64,000 bases of DNA from Bacillus sp. T3 (GTDB taxonomy: Bacteria > Bacillota > Bacilli > Bacillales > Cytobacillaceae). Every line of letters starts with the position of its first letter. Positions within the stretch are counted from its first letter, which is position 1. Shown here piece by piece: positions 45,384-53,749 of this stretch. The stretch is taken from positions 868,001 through 932,000 of the forward strand of contig NZ_CP137761.1 of NCBI RefSeq assembly GCF_033449965.1, read 5' to 3'. A program made the position numbers and the translations under genes. The notes beneath the pieces are model-generated. The model did not search any database and was not told where the DNA came from. It was given only the letters and a program-made list of their open reading frames with translations.

Positions 45384-46070
45384 ATGCATTCGATTGCAGC
45401 TTCGATTATGTGTGCGAATCAATTACAGCTCGCAAAAGAATTGAAAGAATTAGAGGATGCTAAAGTGGAACTGCTCCATTGTGATGTTATGGATGGAAGG
45501 TTTGTTCACAACTTAGCAATGGGTCCATATGTTTTAGAACAAATCAAAAATGGTACCACCATTCCGCTTGATATACACTTAGCAACAGAAGATCCGTCAA
45601 AATATATTGATATGTATTCATACATTCAACCAGAATACATTTCCTTCCACGTTGAAGCAAGTCAAAATATAGAACGAGATATTGAAAAAATTAAGGAAAA
45701 GGGCATTAAACCAGCCTTAGCCTTAAGCCCGCAAAGTCCGATTGAATTAATTATTCCATACCTCTCCAAGGTTGATATGATCTTAATGATGACTGTTAAT
45801 CCTGGCTTTGCAGGACAAAAATTTAATTACGATGTATTAAAGAAAATGGATGATTTGAATAAAGTGTTGGCTACACTTCCAGAAAGTAATAGGCCATTAA
45901 TTGAAGTGGATGGTTGTATTAATAAGGAAACGATTCCTCTATTAGTAGAAAGAGGAGCCAATATTTATGTTGTAGGAACGTCAGCCCTTTTTAATGAAAA
46001 AGAGGGTACCTACGAACAAAAGGTTGAAAGAGTTCGAAAATTATTCCCGGCCTTCTCTAGCGATAAGTAA
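45384..46070 (+). CDS. Ribulose-phosphate 3-epimerase family protein
   Basis: A 228-aa TIM-barrel epimerase. Catalytic region: HCDVMDGRFV, the metal His in LDIHLATEDP, MTVNPGFAGQKF and IEVDGCIN (usual EVDGGI with Gly to Cys). It would interconvert ribulose-5-phosphate and xylulose-5-phosphate, linking RpiB to transketolase. AGGAGGGGACC precedes the ATG. An AlsE-type substrate cannot be excluded. Confidence 0.88.
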   Translation: MHSIAASIMCANQLQLAKELKELEDAKVELLHCDVMDGRFVHNLAMGPYVLEQIKNGTTIPLDIHLATEDPSKYIDMYSYIQPEYISFHVEASQNIERDIEKIKEKGIKPALALSPQSPIELIIPYLSKVDMILMMTVNPGFAGQKFNYDVLKKMDDLNKVLATLPESNRPLIEVDGCINKETIPLLVERGANIYVVGTSALFNEKEGTYEQKVERVRKLFPAFSSDK

Positions 46071-46118
46071 ACTTGCTAGACTAGTCTGAGACGAATAGAA
46101 GAAAAGGATGAATCTGTT

Positions 46119-46994
46119 ATGAAAATTGGTCTTGTGGTTTTCGGAATTTACCCAGCAGGGTTAAAACAGTTGATTAATAAGGTCATTTCTGAAGCAACCA
46201 AGGATCAGCTCTTCTTTGGCATTGAGGTCGAACGAGACCAAGTAGTGAATGTTCACCCAATAATTGCTGATAAAGAGAATGGATCAACAAAGCTTTTAAT
46301 AAAAGCATCTTTAGTTTCAGGTCATTCTTTGCTGCCTGAGACGATGAAGGATTATGATGCCGTCATTGTGATTGGTACAGCAGAAACAAAAGCAGTAGTA
46401 GATGACTGGATGTTGCAGGCGAAGCGACCAAGATTGTTATTTGTACCTGTTTCAATCTTAAACGATATTCCAGGCTCTGACGTATCCTTAGGATATGATA
46501 CGGCAATGAATTCGATTGTCGAGGGGGCCCTAAAAATCCAGGATACGATTCATTCTGTTAAATATGATCATCCAAGATTATTTGGAGTAGGTGTACCAGG
46601 AATGGCGCCTGATCATATGCTTGAAGATCTAGCATTAGCAACCGAAGGCTATTATGTTTCAAAACGCTTTACAGAAAACCAATTACACAAATTATGTGAA
46701 ACGATTCAAATGAACTTCTCAGAATTGAGAACTTCATCGATTCTATTTTTCAATGAAGCGATTAGTCCAGAGTGGCTTAAGGAAAACGTCCTTTCTAGAT
46801 TAGAAGTTGATTGGAAGGCATCCGTGGTCGATGAAGCATTATGTATGGGGTCATACCCGACAGCAATTGATCGTATTCTAGCTAGTAAACTAGCAGAGCA
46901 AATCATTCTCTGGTTAAAATTTGGGATGGATTCTGGGCAATTACTCATTATGAGTAATGAAGTCGCCTACCAAGAACTGGGCAATATTGTTTAA
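46119..46994 (+). CDS. Phosphofructokinase-like protein lacking catalytic motifs
   Basis: A 291-aa protein homologous to ATP-dependent 6-phosphofructokinase. Landmarks: SILNDIPGSDVSLGYDTAMN (residues 112-131) against PFK TIDNDIxGTDxTIGFxTAL, DHMLEDLALATEG against GDLALxAGxAxGA, and MGSYPTAIDRILASKLAE (243-260) against RGGSPxxYDRILASxxGA. Three active-site elements are gone: N-terminal GGDAPGMN is FGIYPAGL, the ATP loop GGDGS is GTAET (86-90), and the catalytic Asp of TIDND is Leu114. The gene is intact, with a ribosome site, in mid-operon. It may be a regulatory pseudoenzyme; function unknown. Confidence 0.8.
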   Translation: MKIGLVVFGIYPAGLKQLINKVISEATKDQLFFGIEVERDQVVNVHPIIADKENGSTKLLIKASLVSGHSLLPETMKDYDAVIVIGTAETKAVVDDWMLQAKRPRLLFVPVSILNDIPGSDVSLGYDTAMNSIVEGALKIQDTIHSVKYDHPRLFGVGVPGMAPDHMLEDLALATEGYYVSKRFTENQLHKLCETIQMNFSELRTSSILFFNEAISPEWLKENVLSRLEVDWKASVVDEALCMGSYPTAIDRILASKLAEQIILWLKFGMDSGQLLIMSNEVAYQELGNIV

Positions 46995-47085
46995 GCATTT
47001 TGCAGGGTCAATAGGCTCTTGCATTGATTAATAGAAATAGAGTTTCACCACCAACACCAACAAAAAATTTTAGGAGTGTTTTATA

Positions 47086-49104
47086 GTGGAAACAGTTATG
47101 ACAATAAAGAACGTAGAAGAATTAGCTATTATGACCATTCGAACATTATCAATTGATGCAATCGAAAAATCAAATTCTGGTCATCCAGGAATGCCAATGG
47201 GCGCTGCTCCAATGGCCTATACATTATGGACGCAATTTATGCACCATAACCCAAGCAATCCAACCTGGTTTAACCTGGATCGTTTTGTATTGTCTGCAGG
47301 CCACGGTTCTATGCTTTTGTATAGTCTTTTGCATTTATCAGGTTATGAAGTAACAATGGATGACATTAAGTCATTTAGACAATGGGAAAGCAAAACGCCG
47401 GGACATCCTGAATTCGGCCATACATCAGGTGTTGATGCTACAACTGGACCACTTGGTCAAGGGATTTCGACTGCAGTCGGAATGGCAATGGCTGAAAGAC
47501 ATTTAGCTGCTAAATATAACCGTGAATCACTAAATGTAATTGATCATTTTACATATGCTATTTGTGGTGATGGCGATTTAATGGAAGGGGTTTCAGCAGA
47601 AGCCTCCTCACTTGCAGGTCATTTAGGCTTAGGAAGATTAGTAGTTTTATATGATTCAAATGATATTTCACTAGATGGAGAATTAAACCTAGCCTTCTCT
47701 GAAAGCGTAGAAGCGCGTTATAAGGCATATGGCTGGCAGGTTCTTCGTGTTGAAGATGGAAATAGCATTGCGGAAATTTCCAAAGCAATTGAGGAAGCAA
47801 AAGCCGATACAACACGTCCAACCTTGATTGAAATTAAAACTACTATTGGTTTTGGTTCACCAAACAAAAGCGGTAAATCAGATTCACACGGCTCTCCACT
47901 AGGAGCGAAGGAAGCTGCATTAACTAAGCAAGCATATGGCTGGGAATTCGAAGAAAGCTTCTATGTTCCACAGGATGTCTATGCGCATTTCGAAGCAGCA
48001 GTAAAAGTTGCCGGTGAAAAGGTAGAAGCAGATTGGAATGAATTATTCTCGCAATATAAACAAGCCTACCCTGAGCTTGCAAGTGAACTAGAAGCGGCGA
48101 TTGCAGGAAAGCTTCCTGAAAACTGGGAACAGCAATTACCAACTTACGAGGTAGGGAAGAAAGTTGCTACTCGTACATCTTCAAGTGATGCGATTAATGC
48201 GATTGCGGAAGCTGTTCCAGCCTTCTTTGGTGGATCTGCTGACCTTGCTTGTTCCAATAAAACGTATATGAAAAATAAAGCTGATTTCGGTAAATCCGAT
48301 TATAGCGGAAAAAATATTTGGTTCGGTGTTCGTGAATTTGCGATGGGTGCCACAATGAACGGGATTGCTCTTCATGGCGGATTAAAAACCTTTGGTGGAA
48401 CCTTCTTCGTATTCTCTGATTACCTTCGCCCAGCCATTCGTTTAGCAGCACTTATGAAATTACCTGTAACTTACGTGCTGACCCATGACAGTATTGCAGT
48501 AGGAGAAGACGGCCCAACACATGAGCCAATCGAGCATTTAGCAGCATTACGTACTATGCCAGGTCTTTCTGTAATTCGTCCTGCTGATGGAAATGAATCA
48601 ACAGCAGCTTGGAGACTAGCAATTGAATCAACAGATACACCAACAGCGCTTGTCTTATCAAGACAGGATTTAGCAGTGCTTGAGGGTGCAGCAGAAGATA
48701 CTTACGAAAAGGTTTCTAAAGGAGCCTACGTGCTTTCTGCAGCGAAAAAAGAAAACGCAGATGCGATTCTAATCGCAACAGGCTCTGAAGTTGAATTAGC
48801 TGTTAAGGCACAAGCAGCACTTGAAGAAAAGGGCATTTTCGTATCTGTTGTCAGCATGCCATCATGGGATCGTTTCGAAGCGCAATCAGCAGACTACAAA
48901 GAATCTGTTTTACCTCGTAGTATTACGAAACGCTTGGCAATTGAAATGGGTGCTTCATTTGGCTGGCATCGTTATGTTGGCTTTGAAGGAAGTATTCTTG
49001 GCATCGATACTTTCGGAGCATCTGCACCAGGCAACAAACTAATCGAAGAATTTGGATTCACAGTAGATAATGTAGTGGCGAAAGTTTGTGAATTAGTAAA
49101 ATAA
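47086..49104 (+). CDS. tkt: Transketolase
   Basis: A 672-aa TPP enzyme that moves two-carbon units between ketose and aldose phosphates. Conserved GHPGMPMGAAPMAYTLW, the TPP motif GDGDLMEGVSAEASSLAGH ending in NDIS, THDSIAVGEDGPTHEPIEHL and the C-terminal domain are all complete. The GTG start follows TTAGGAGTG. It is likely a second, operon-specific transketolase; a housekeeping tkt is expected elsewhere but is not in this window. Confidence 0.95.
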   Translation: METVMTIKNVEELAIMTIRTLSIDAIEKSNSGHPGMPMGAAPMAYTLWTQFMHHNPSNPTWFNLDRFVLSAGHGSMLLYSLLHLSGYEVTMDDIKSFRQWESKTPGHPEFGHTSGVDATTGPLGQGISTAVGMAMAERHLAAKYNRESLNVIDHFTYAICGDGDLMEGVSAEASSLAGHLGLGRLVVLYDSNDISLDGELNLAFSESVEARYKAYGWQVLRVEDGNSIAEISKAIEEAKADTTRPTLIEIKTTIGFGSPNKSGKSDSHGSPLGAKEAALTKQAYGWEFEESFYVPQDVYAHFEAAVKVAGEKVEADWNELFSQYKQAYPELASELEAAIAGKLPENWEQQLPTYEVGKKVATRTSSSDAINAIAEAVPAFFGGSADLACSNKTYMKNKADFGKSDYSGKNIWFGVREFAMGATMNGIALHGGLKTFGGTFFVFSDYLRPAIRLAALMKLPVTYVLTHDSIAVGEDGPTHEPIEHLAALRTMPGLSVIRPADGNESTAAWRLAIESTDTPTALVLSRQDLAVLEGAAEDTYEKVSKGAYVLSAAKKENADAILIATGSEVELAVKAQAALEEKGIFVSVVSMPSWDRFEAQSADYKESVLPRSITKRLAIEMGASFGWHRYVGFEGSILGIDTFGASAPGNKLIEEFGFTVDNVVAKVCELVK

Positions 49105-49131
49105 TAATTTTTCAAATAAGGGGGAATATCA

Positions 49132-49398
49132 ATGTTAGAAAAAAACTATACAATCACAAGTCATGCTGGTGTACATGCTCGGCCGGCAACGATTCTAGTC
49201 AGTGCGATTGCTCCATATCAATCAGAAATTTCACTTCAATACAAAGAAAAAACGGTAAATTTAAAGTCCATTATGGGTGTCATGTCACTCGGAATTCCTG
49301 AAGGAGCAACGATCAAAATTACCGCTCAAGGAGCAGACGCAATTCAAGCGTTGGCAAAAATCGATGAAATTTTTAAGGAACATGAGCTAGGGGCTTAA
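49132..49398 (+). CDS. Phosphocarrier protein HPr, operon-encoded
   Basis: An 88-aa HPr with both regulatory sites: His15 in GVHARPAT (phosphorylated by Enzyme I) and Ser46 in NLKSIMGVMSLG (the HPr kinase site). Strong AAGGGGGAA ribosome site, 27 bp behind tkt. Bacillus ptsH normally sits with ptsI, which is absent here, so this is probably an extra HPr that serves the polyol PTS and the PRD regulator. Confidence 0.92.
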   Translation: MLEKNYTITSHAGVHARPATILVSAIAPYQSEISLQYKEKTVNLKSIMGVMSLGIPEGATIKITAQGADAIQALAKIDEIFKEHELGA

Positions 49399-49510
49399 AT
49401 TTCATACAGTAAATAGTGAAACAACACGGTAAAATTTTTGAATGGACAGATAATTCTTTACAGTCTATCTTTTAAAAGCTATGATATTTTTGTAAGAAAA
49501 TATCATATGG

Positions 49511-49607
49511 AACTACTAGGGGTGCCCGAATTGGGCTGAGAGAGAAACCTTTGTGTTTTTAAACCCTTTGGACCTGATCTGGGTGATACCAGCGTAGGAA
49601 AGTAGTG
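49511..49607 (+). ncRNA. TPP (THI-box) riboswitch
   Basis: Canonical aptamer: P1 ACTACT/AGTAGT, GGGGTGCCC, GGGCTGAGAG, CCCTTTGGACCTGATCTGGG and TGATACCAGCGTAGGAA. It precedes thiM-thiD-thiE, which it should switch off when thiamine pyrophosphate is bound, through the terminator at 49637. Confidence 0.97.
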
Positions 49608-49636
49608 AAAAGCGTATACGTCATTCTTTCACTTAC

Positions 49637-49675
49637 AAAAGCCAGGTCCATCGGGATCTGGCTTTTATTTTTTTG
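49637..49675 (+). terminator. Riboswitch-controlled terminator
   Basis: AAAAGCCAGGTCC/GGGATCTGGCTTTT with ATTTTTTT following; 30 bp behind the aptamer. Confidence 0.85.
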
Positions 49676-49692
49676 CTGGGTTAAATTTGTCT

Positions 49693-49822
49693 GTTGATTT
49701 CCGCTCCAGGTGCTCAGCGACCCAGCGGGGCGGGCGGTGAGCCTCCTCGGCGCAAAGCGCCTGTGGGGTCTCACCTGTCCCGCTGCTCCCGCAGGAGTCT
49801 CGCACCTTTCGCTCCAATCAAC
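49693..49822. repeat. Dispersed repeat family A, copy A3, inside the thi leader
   Basis: Ends GTTGATTTCCGCTCCAGGTG and CGCTCCAATCAAC. Stem GCGGGcGGTGAG...CTCACCtgtCCCGC with tip GGCGC-aaa-GCGCC. It lies between the riboswitch terminator and thiM, so it is transcribed as part of the thi mRNA leader. Confidence 0.88.
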
Positions 49823-49879
49823 TTGGTGGAATTAATCCGCTTTTACTAAACCTATTTTTTAAAAAAGGGGAAATCGAAT

Positions 49880-50689
49880 ATGAATAATGAAAAAATTGCT
49901 ATGTTGTTGCAGCGGGTTCGTGAAAAAAATCCGCTTATCCACAATATTACAAATGTTGTTGTTACTAATTTTACGGCAAATGGCTTATTAGCACTCGGAG
50001 CCTCGCCAGTGATGGCTGATAGCCGAAAAGAAGTTGCGGACATGGCGAAAATCGCTAGTGCCCTTGTTATCAATATTGGAACGCTAAATGAAAGAACGGT
50101 TGAGGCGATGCACCTTGCTGGTAAATCAGCAAACGAGCACATGGTACCTGTCATGCTTGATCCAGTCGGAGCAGGCGCGACTCCATTCAGAACAGAAACC
50201 GCCCGAAGCCTTTTGGAAAATATTCAATTTGCCGTAATTCGAGGAAATGCAGCTGAAATTGCCAATGTCGCAGGTGAAAATTGGACTGTCAAGGGTGTTG
50301 ATGCCGGAGAATCACAAGGTGATGTATTGGATTTAGTCATTTCAACAGCGAAAAAACTAAACACAGTTGTCGTCGCGACGGGAAAGGAAGATTTTGTTTC
50401 AAATGGTACTGACACGATTGTCGTTCGAAACGGGCATTCCATTTTAACGAAAGTAACTGGAACGGGCTGTCTATTAACGTCCGTTATTGCTGCTTTTGTT
50501 GCAGTTGAACAGAACGTAGCCGAAGCATGCGCTTCAGCATTAACGGTTTATGGTATTGCTGCTGAGCTTGCTGCGTTGACAACAGCGGAGCTTGGACCAG
50601 GAAGCTTTCAAATTGAATTTTTAAACCAATTAAACAGGATCTCTGCAGAAGATGTCATTCAATATGGTCGAGTTGAAAAAATTTCTTAA
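49880..50689 (+). CDS. thiM: Hydroxyethylthiazole kinase ThiM
   Basis: A 269-aa kinase of the ribokinase-like fold that phosphorylates salvaged 4-methyl-5-hydroxyethylthiazole. Conserved NPLIHNITNVVVTNFTANG, PVMLDPVGAGATP and the anion hole VTGTGCLLTSV are present. First gene of thiM-thiD-thiE under TPP riboswitch control. Confidence 0.95.
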   Translation: MNNEKIAMLLQRVREKNPLIHNITNVVVTNFTANGLLALGASPVMADSRKEVADMAKIASALVINIGTLNERTVEAMHLAGKSANEHMVPVMLDPVGAGATPFRTETARSLLENIQFAVIRGNAAEIANVAGENWTVKGVDAGESQGDVLDLVISTAKKLNTVVVATGKEDFVSNGTDTIVVRNGHSILTKVTGTGCLLTSVIAAFVAVEQNVAEACASALTVYGIAAELAALTTAELGPGSFQIEFLNQLNRISAEDVIQYGRVEKIS

Positions 50690-50703
50690 GGATGGTGTGG
50701 GAT

Positions 50704-51514
50704 ATGGTCAGAAAAGCATTAACAATTGCAGGCTCGGATAGCGGTGGCGGCGCTGGAATACAAGCCGATTTAAAAACCTTTCAGGAGTTGGGGGTATTTG
50801 GGATGTCTGCCCTTACAGCCGTAACAGCTCAAAATACACTAGGTGTACACGGAGTCTATCCCTTAACAGCAGATGCTGTCATACAACAAATTAAAGCGAT
50901 TGGTGAAGATATGGGGACAGATGCCCTCAAAACTGGAATGCTTTTTAACGCCGAAATTATCAAGGCAGTTTCTGAAAAAATTAGCTACTACGGCTGGAAG
51001 AATGTAGTAGTCGATCCCGTCATGATTGCAAAGGGAGGAGCTTCTTTACTTCAAGCAGAAGCGATTACCGCATTGAAAGAGTACCTGCTTCCACTTGCGA
51101 TGGTTGTTACACCAAACATTCCTGGAGGCGGAAGTGATTACGGGATTGAGTATCAAATCTCTTGAACAGAAAAAAGAAGCGGCAATTAAGCTTGTCGAGC
51201 TAGGAGCTAAGAATGTGGTACTTAAGGGAGGTCATGATGATGACTCCGACGAGGCCGTTGATTTGTTATACGATGGAAAAGAATTTTCCTATTTTACTAG
51301 TAAAAGAATCCAGACGAAAAATACTCATGGTACAGGGTGCACATTTTCAGCAGCCATTACAGCGCAATTAGCGCAAGGCAGAAATATTAAGGATGCTGTG
51401 ACGATTGCAAAACAATTTATTCAGGCAGCGATAGAAGACGACCTCCATATTGGTTCAGGTCATGGGCCAACAAACCATTGGGCATATGGGCGGAGAGTTG
51501 AGGTCAACGGGTAA
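50704..51514 (+). CDS. thiD: HMP/HMP-P kinase ThiD, frameshifted at 51121-51125
   Basis: Phosphorylates hydroxymethylpyrimidine and its phosphate for thiamine synthesis. N-terminal ALTIAGSDSGGGAGIQADLKT and the C-terminal catalytic NTHGTGCTFSAAI are intact. The frame is lost at CCTGG; removing one base gives VVTPNIP-EAEVITGLSIKS, as expected for ThiD. The corrected product is about 269 aa. ATG 50704 is used, with GGATGGTG upstream, 14 bp behind thiM. Confidence 0.93.
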
Positions 51515-51542
51515 GAATATTGTAAGGAGTTGTTGATTACAA

Positions 51543-52196
51543 GTGACAAGAATTAATTCGGAAAAGATTCGAAAGCTACTGCAGGTGTATTTTATCGTTG
51601 GAGGCAATAACTGTTATAAAAATCCTGCTGAAGTGCTAGCGGAAGCGATAGCAGGCGGAGTAACGCTGTTTCAATTTCGAGAAAAAGGCACAGGAGCACG
51701 TTTAGGCTTGGAAAAACTAGAGTTGGCCAAAGAACTCCAGCAAATTTGTCGAGAATTTTCTGTTCCGTTTCTCGTTAATGATGATGTCGATTTGGCGCTT
51801 TTACTAGATGCAGACGGTGTCCATGTTGGACAGGATGATGAATCTGTTGAAAGTGTTCGGCAGCGTATCGGCAATAAAATCCTCGGTGTATCTGCACATA
51901 GTACCCGTGAGGCAGAACTTGCAATCGCCCAAGGAGCCGATTATTTAGGGATAGGCCCAGTATTTCCAACCACTACAAAGGAGGATGCCCGTGAGGCTGC
52001 TGGGTATACATTGATTCAGGATCTGCGAAAAGCAGGCTTCACTATTCCGATTGTTGGGATAGGTGGAATCAATGATAAAAATTGTGCCTCCGTGATTGAG
52101 GCAGGGGCAGACGGCGTGTCAGTCATATCAGCGATAAGTAATGCGCCGTCGTTTATGGTGGCAGCGAAAGAAATACGAAATCAAATCATTATTTAA
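51543..52196 (+). CDS. thiE: Thiamine-phosphate synthase ThiE
   Basis: A 217-aa TIM-barrel enzyme that joins HMP-PP and HET-P to thiamine phosphate. Conserved VTLFQFREKG, FLVNDDVDLALLLDADGVHVGQDD, GPVFPTTTKEDA and VGIGGIN. The GTG start follows AAGGAG at a longish 14-bp distance. It completes the salvage operon. Confidence 0.94.
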   Translation: MTRINSEKIRKLLQVYFIVGGNNCYKNPAEVLAEAIAGGVTLFQFREKGTGARLGLEKLELAKELQQICREFSVPFLVNDDVDLALLLDADGVHVGQDDESVESVRQRIGNKILGVSAHSTREAELAIAQGADYLGIGPVFPTTTKEDAREAAGYTLIQDLRKAGFTIPIVGIGGINDKNCASVIEAGADGVSVISAISNAPSFMVAAKEIRNQIII

Positions 52197-52202
52197 TAGT
52201 AG

Positions 52203-52243
52203 GTTGAAGGATGAATTTCTACAGAAATTCATCCTTTTTTTTA
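52203..52243 (+). terminator. Terminator of the thi operon
   Basis: AAGGATGAATTTCT/AAATTCATCCTT stem with T8. Confidence 0.92.
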
Positions 52244-52276
52244 TGGAATGGTTAGAAAGAAGTAATTGGTAATGAT

Positions 52277-52307
52277 TGAATACATATTTCCAAAATTACA
52301 CATAATA
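52277..52307 (+). promoter_or_regulatory. Sigma-G (forespore) promoter candidate of the ger operon
   Basis: GAATA (in TGAATA) and CATAATA are separated by 18 bp, matching the sigma-F/G pattern GnATR-N18-CATnnTA, about 90 bp before the first ger gene. Confidence 0.5.
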
Positions 52308-52396
52308 ACCGAAAATTAGTTAGAAGTTTAATGGAAAACAGTTATGTTTGAAACTGTTCTTAAAATAAGGAATTACTCTTCTAGGGTGTGTCGATA

Positions 52397-52633
52397 ATGA
52401 TTTCTTTGGCTTATATTTTTGTTCTGGTGCTCATGGTTAGTGGTGTTTTTTTGATTGATTACTACCTTCTTCATAAGTCTATAGAGGATATGTATTTTAT
52501 CATCATGATGTTACAGGATGGTACACAGCGGACATGGGTTTTAGCGGCATTGTTATTTGGGTTCATCCTTTGCATCATTATGGATGTCAAAGAGCGCAAA
52601 AAAAAGCAAGCAACTGGTATTAGCAATGGATAA
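52397..52633 (+). CDS. Small two-helix protein, putative germinant-receptor D subunit
   Basis: A 78-aa protein with two hydrophobic helices (LAYIFVLVLMVSGVFLIDYY and WVLAALLFGFILCIIM) joined by a short loop and a basic tail (KERKKKQ). Small two-TM D proteins are known next to gerA-type operons, where they modulate receptor function. It is the first gene of this operon and its stop overlaps the next start by eight bases. Assignment rests on size, topology and context. Confidence 0.7.
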   Translation: MISLAYIFVLVLMVSGVFLIDYYLLHKSIEDMYFIIMMLQDGTQRTWVLAALLFGFILCIIMDVKERKKKQATGISNG

Positions 52634-53728
52634 TAACAAAATTGAATCGATATCGATTCTTCAGGCTAGTATTTTGATTTTTATTTTCATCACTGGGTCA
52701 GCCGTTGTTATCGGGATCGGCGGTGAGGCGAAGCAGGATGCCTGGATTGCCATCTTAATCGCCACTTTTTTCGGCATCCTTCTTTTTCGCTATTATCTCT
52801 TTCTGATGGAAATGTCGAACGAGACGAACCTCTTTACTCTATTTGACCTATGCTTTGGTAAATGGGTTGGTAGAGCGTTAGCCATCGTTTATATTTTCTA
52901 TTTTTTTTATATTGCTGCGAGGGTGTTACGCGATTTTGGAGAACTTATGGTCACGACGATTTACAAGGCTACGCCACTTGAAGTGGTTGACATTTTATTA
53001 ATGCTTGTGGTCGCTTTCATATTGAGAAAAGGAATGGAGGTTCTGGCAAGGTCATCAGAAATCTTTATTCCCTATATTCTGTTCTTTTTACTTTTTATCG
53101 GAATAGGCATTTGGGCTTCGGGCGAGTTGGATATTTCTTTTCTTGAACCAGTATTAGGCAATGGCATCATGCCCGTGGTAAAAACCATTTTTCCTGACAT
53201 TCTTGGTTTTCCGTTTGGAGAATTAATTGTTTTTACGATGCTGTTTTCCAGCATGACATTTAAAAAAAAGACCAACAGGATTCTATTGTGCGCCGTTGGT
53301 GTAGGTGGGATGACTCTTGTTTACACTACGATTATTCAAATTTGCACACTTGGGGTTTCAATCAGGGATCGCGCTAGTTTTCCCTGCTAACAGCAGCGCG
53401 TGAAATTTCATTATTAAACTTTATTGAGCGAGTGGATTTACTCATTGTGTTTACAGTGATGTTTGGGATTGTAGTCAAGGTTTCGCTTTTTTTTTATGGA
53501 GGGTTAAAAGGAATGGAGCACATCTTTCATATTCCATTTCGTAACCTTATCTGGCCAATGTCCGTTCAGATAGCCTTTCTCTCTATTTTTATTAGCGAAA
53601 ATTATGCAGAGCATCTTCAGGAGGGGTTAAAAATCATTCCTTTTTATTTCCATATGCCACTGCAAATAGGAATTCCTTTTGTAATTTTTCCAATCTTGTG
53701 GTGGAAACAAAAACAAATGAAGCAATGA
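52626..53728 (+). CDS. GerAB-family germinant receptor B subunit, first copy, frameshifted
   Basis: Integral inner-membrane protein of the APC-like GerAB family, the subunit that binds the germinant. Motifs: ISILQASILIFIFITGSAVV, the helix around RKGMEVLARSSEIFIPY and FPFGELIVF. It is continuous except for one lost C at CCC 53382-53384 (RASFPLLTAAREISLLNFIERVDLL after repair). The corrected product is about 367 aa with ten hydrophobic segments. It shares clear similarity with the following gene. Confidence 0.9.
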
Positions 53729-53749
53729 TCTGCAGGAATGGGTGAGAAT

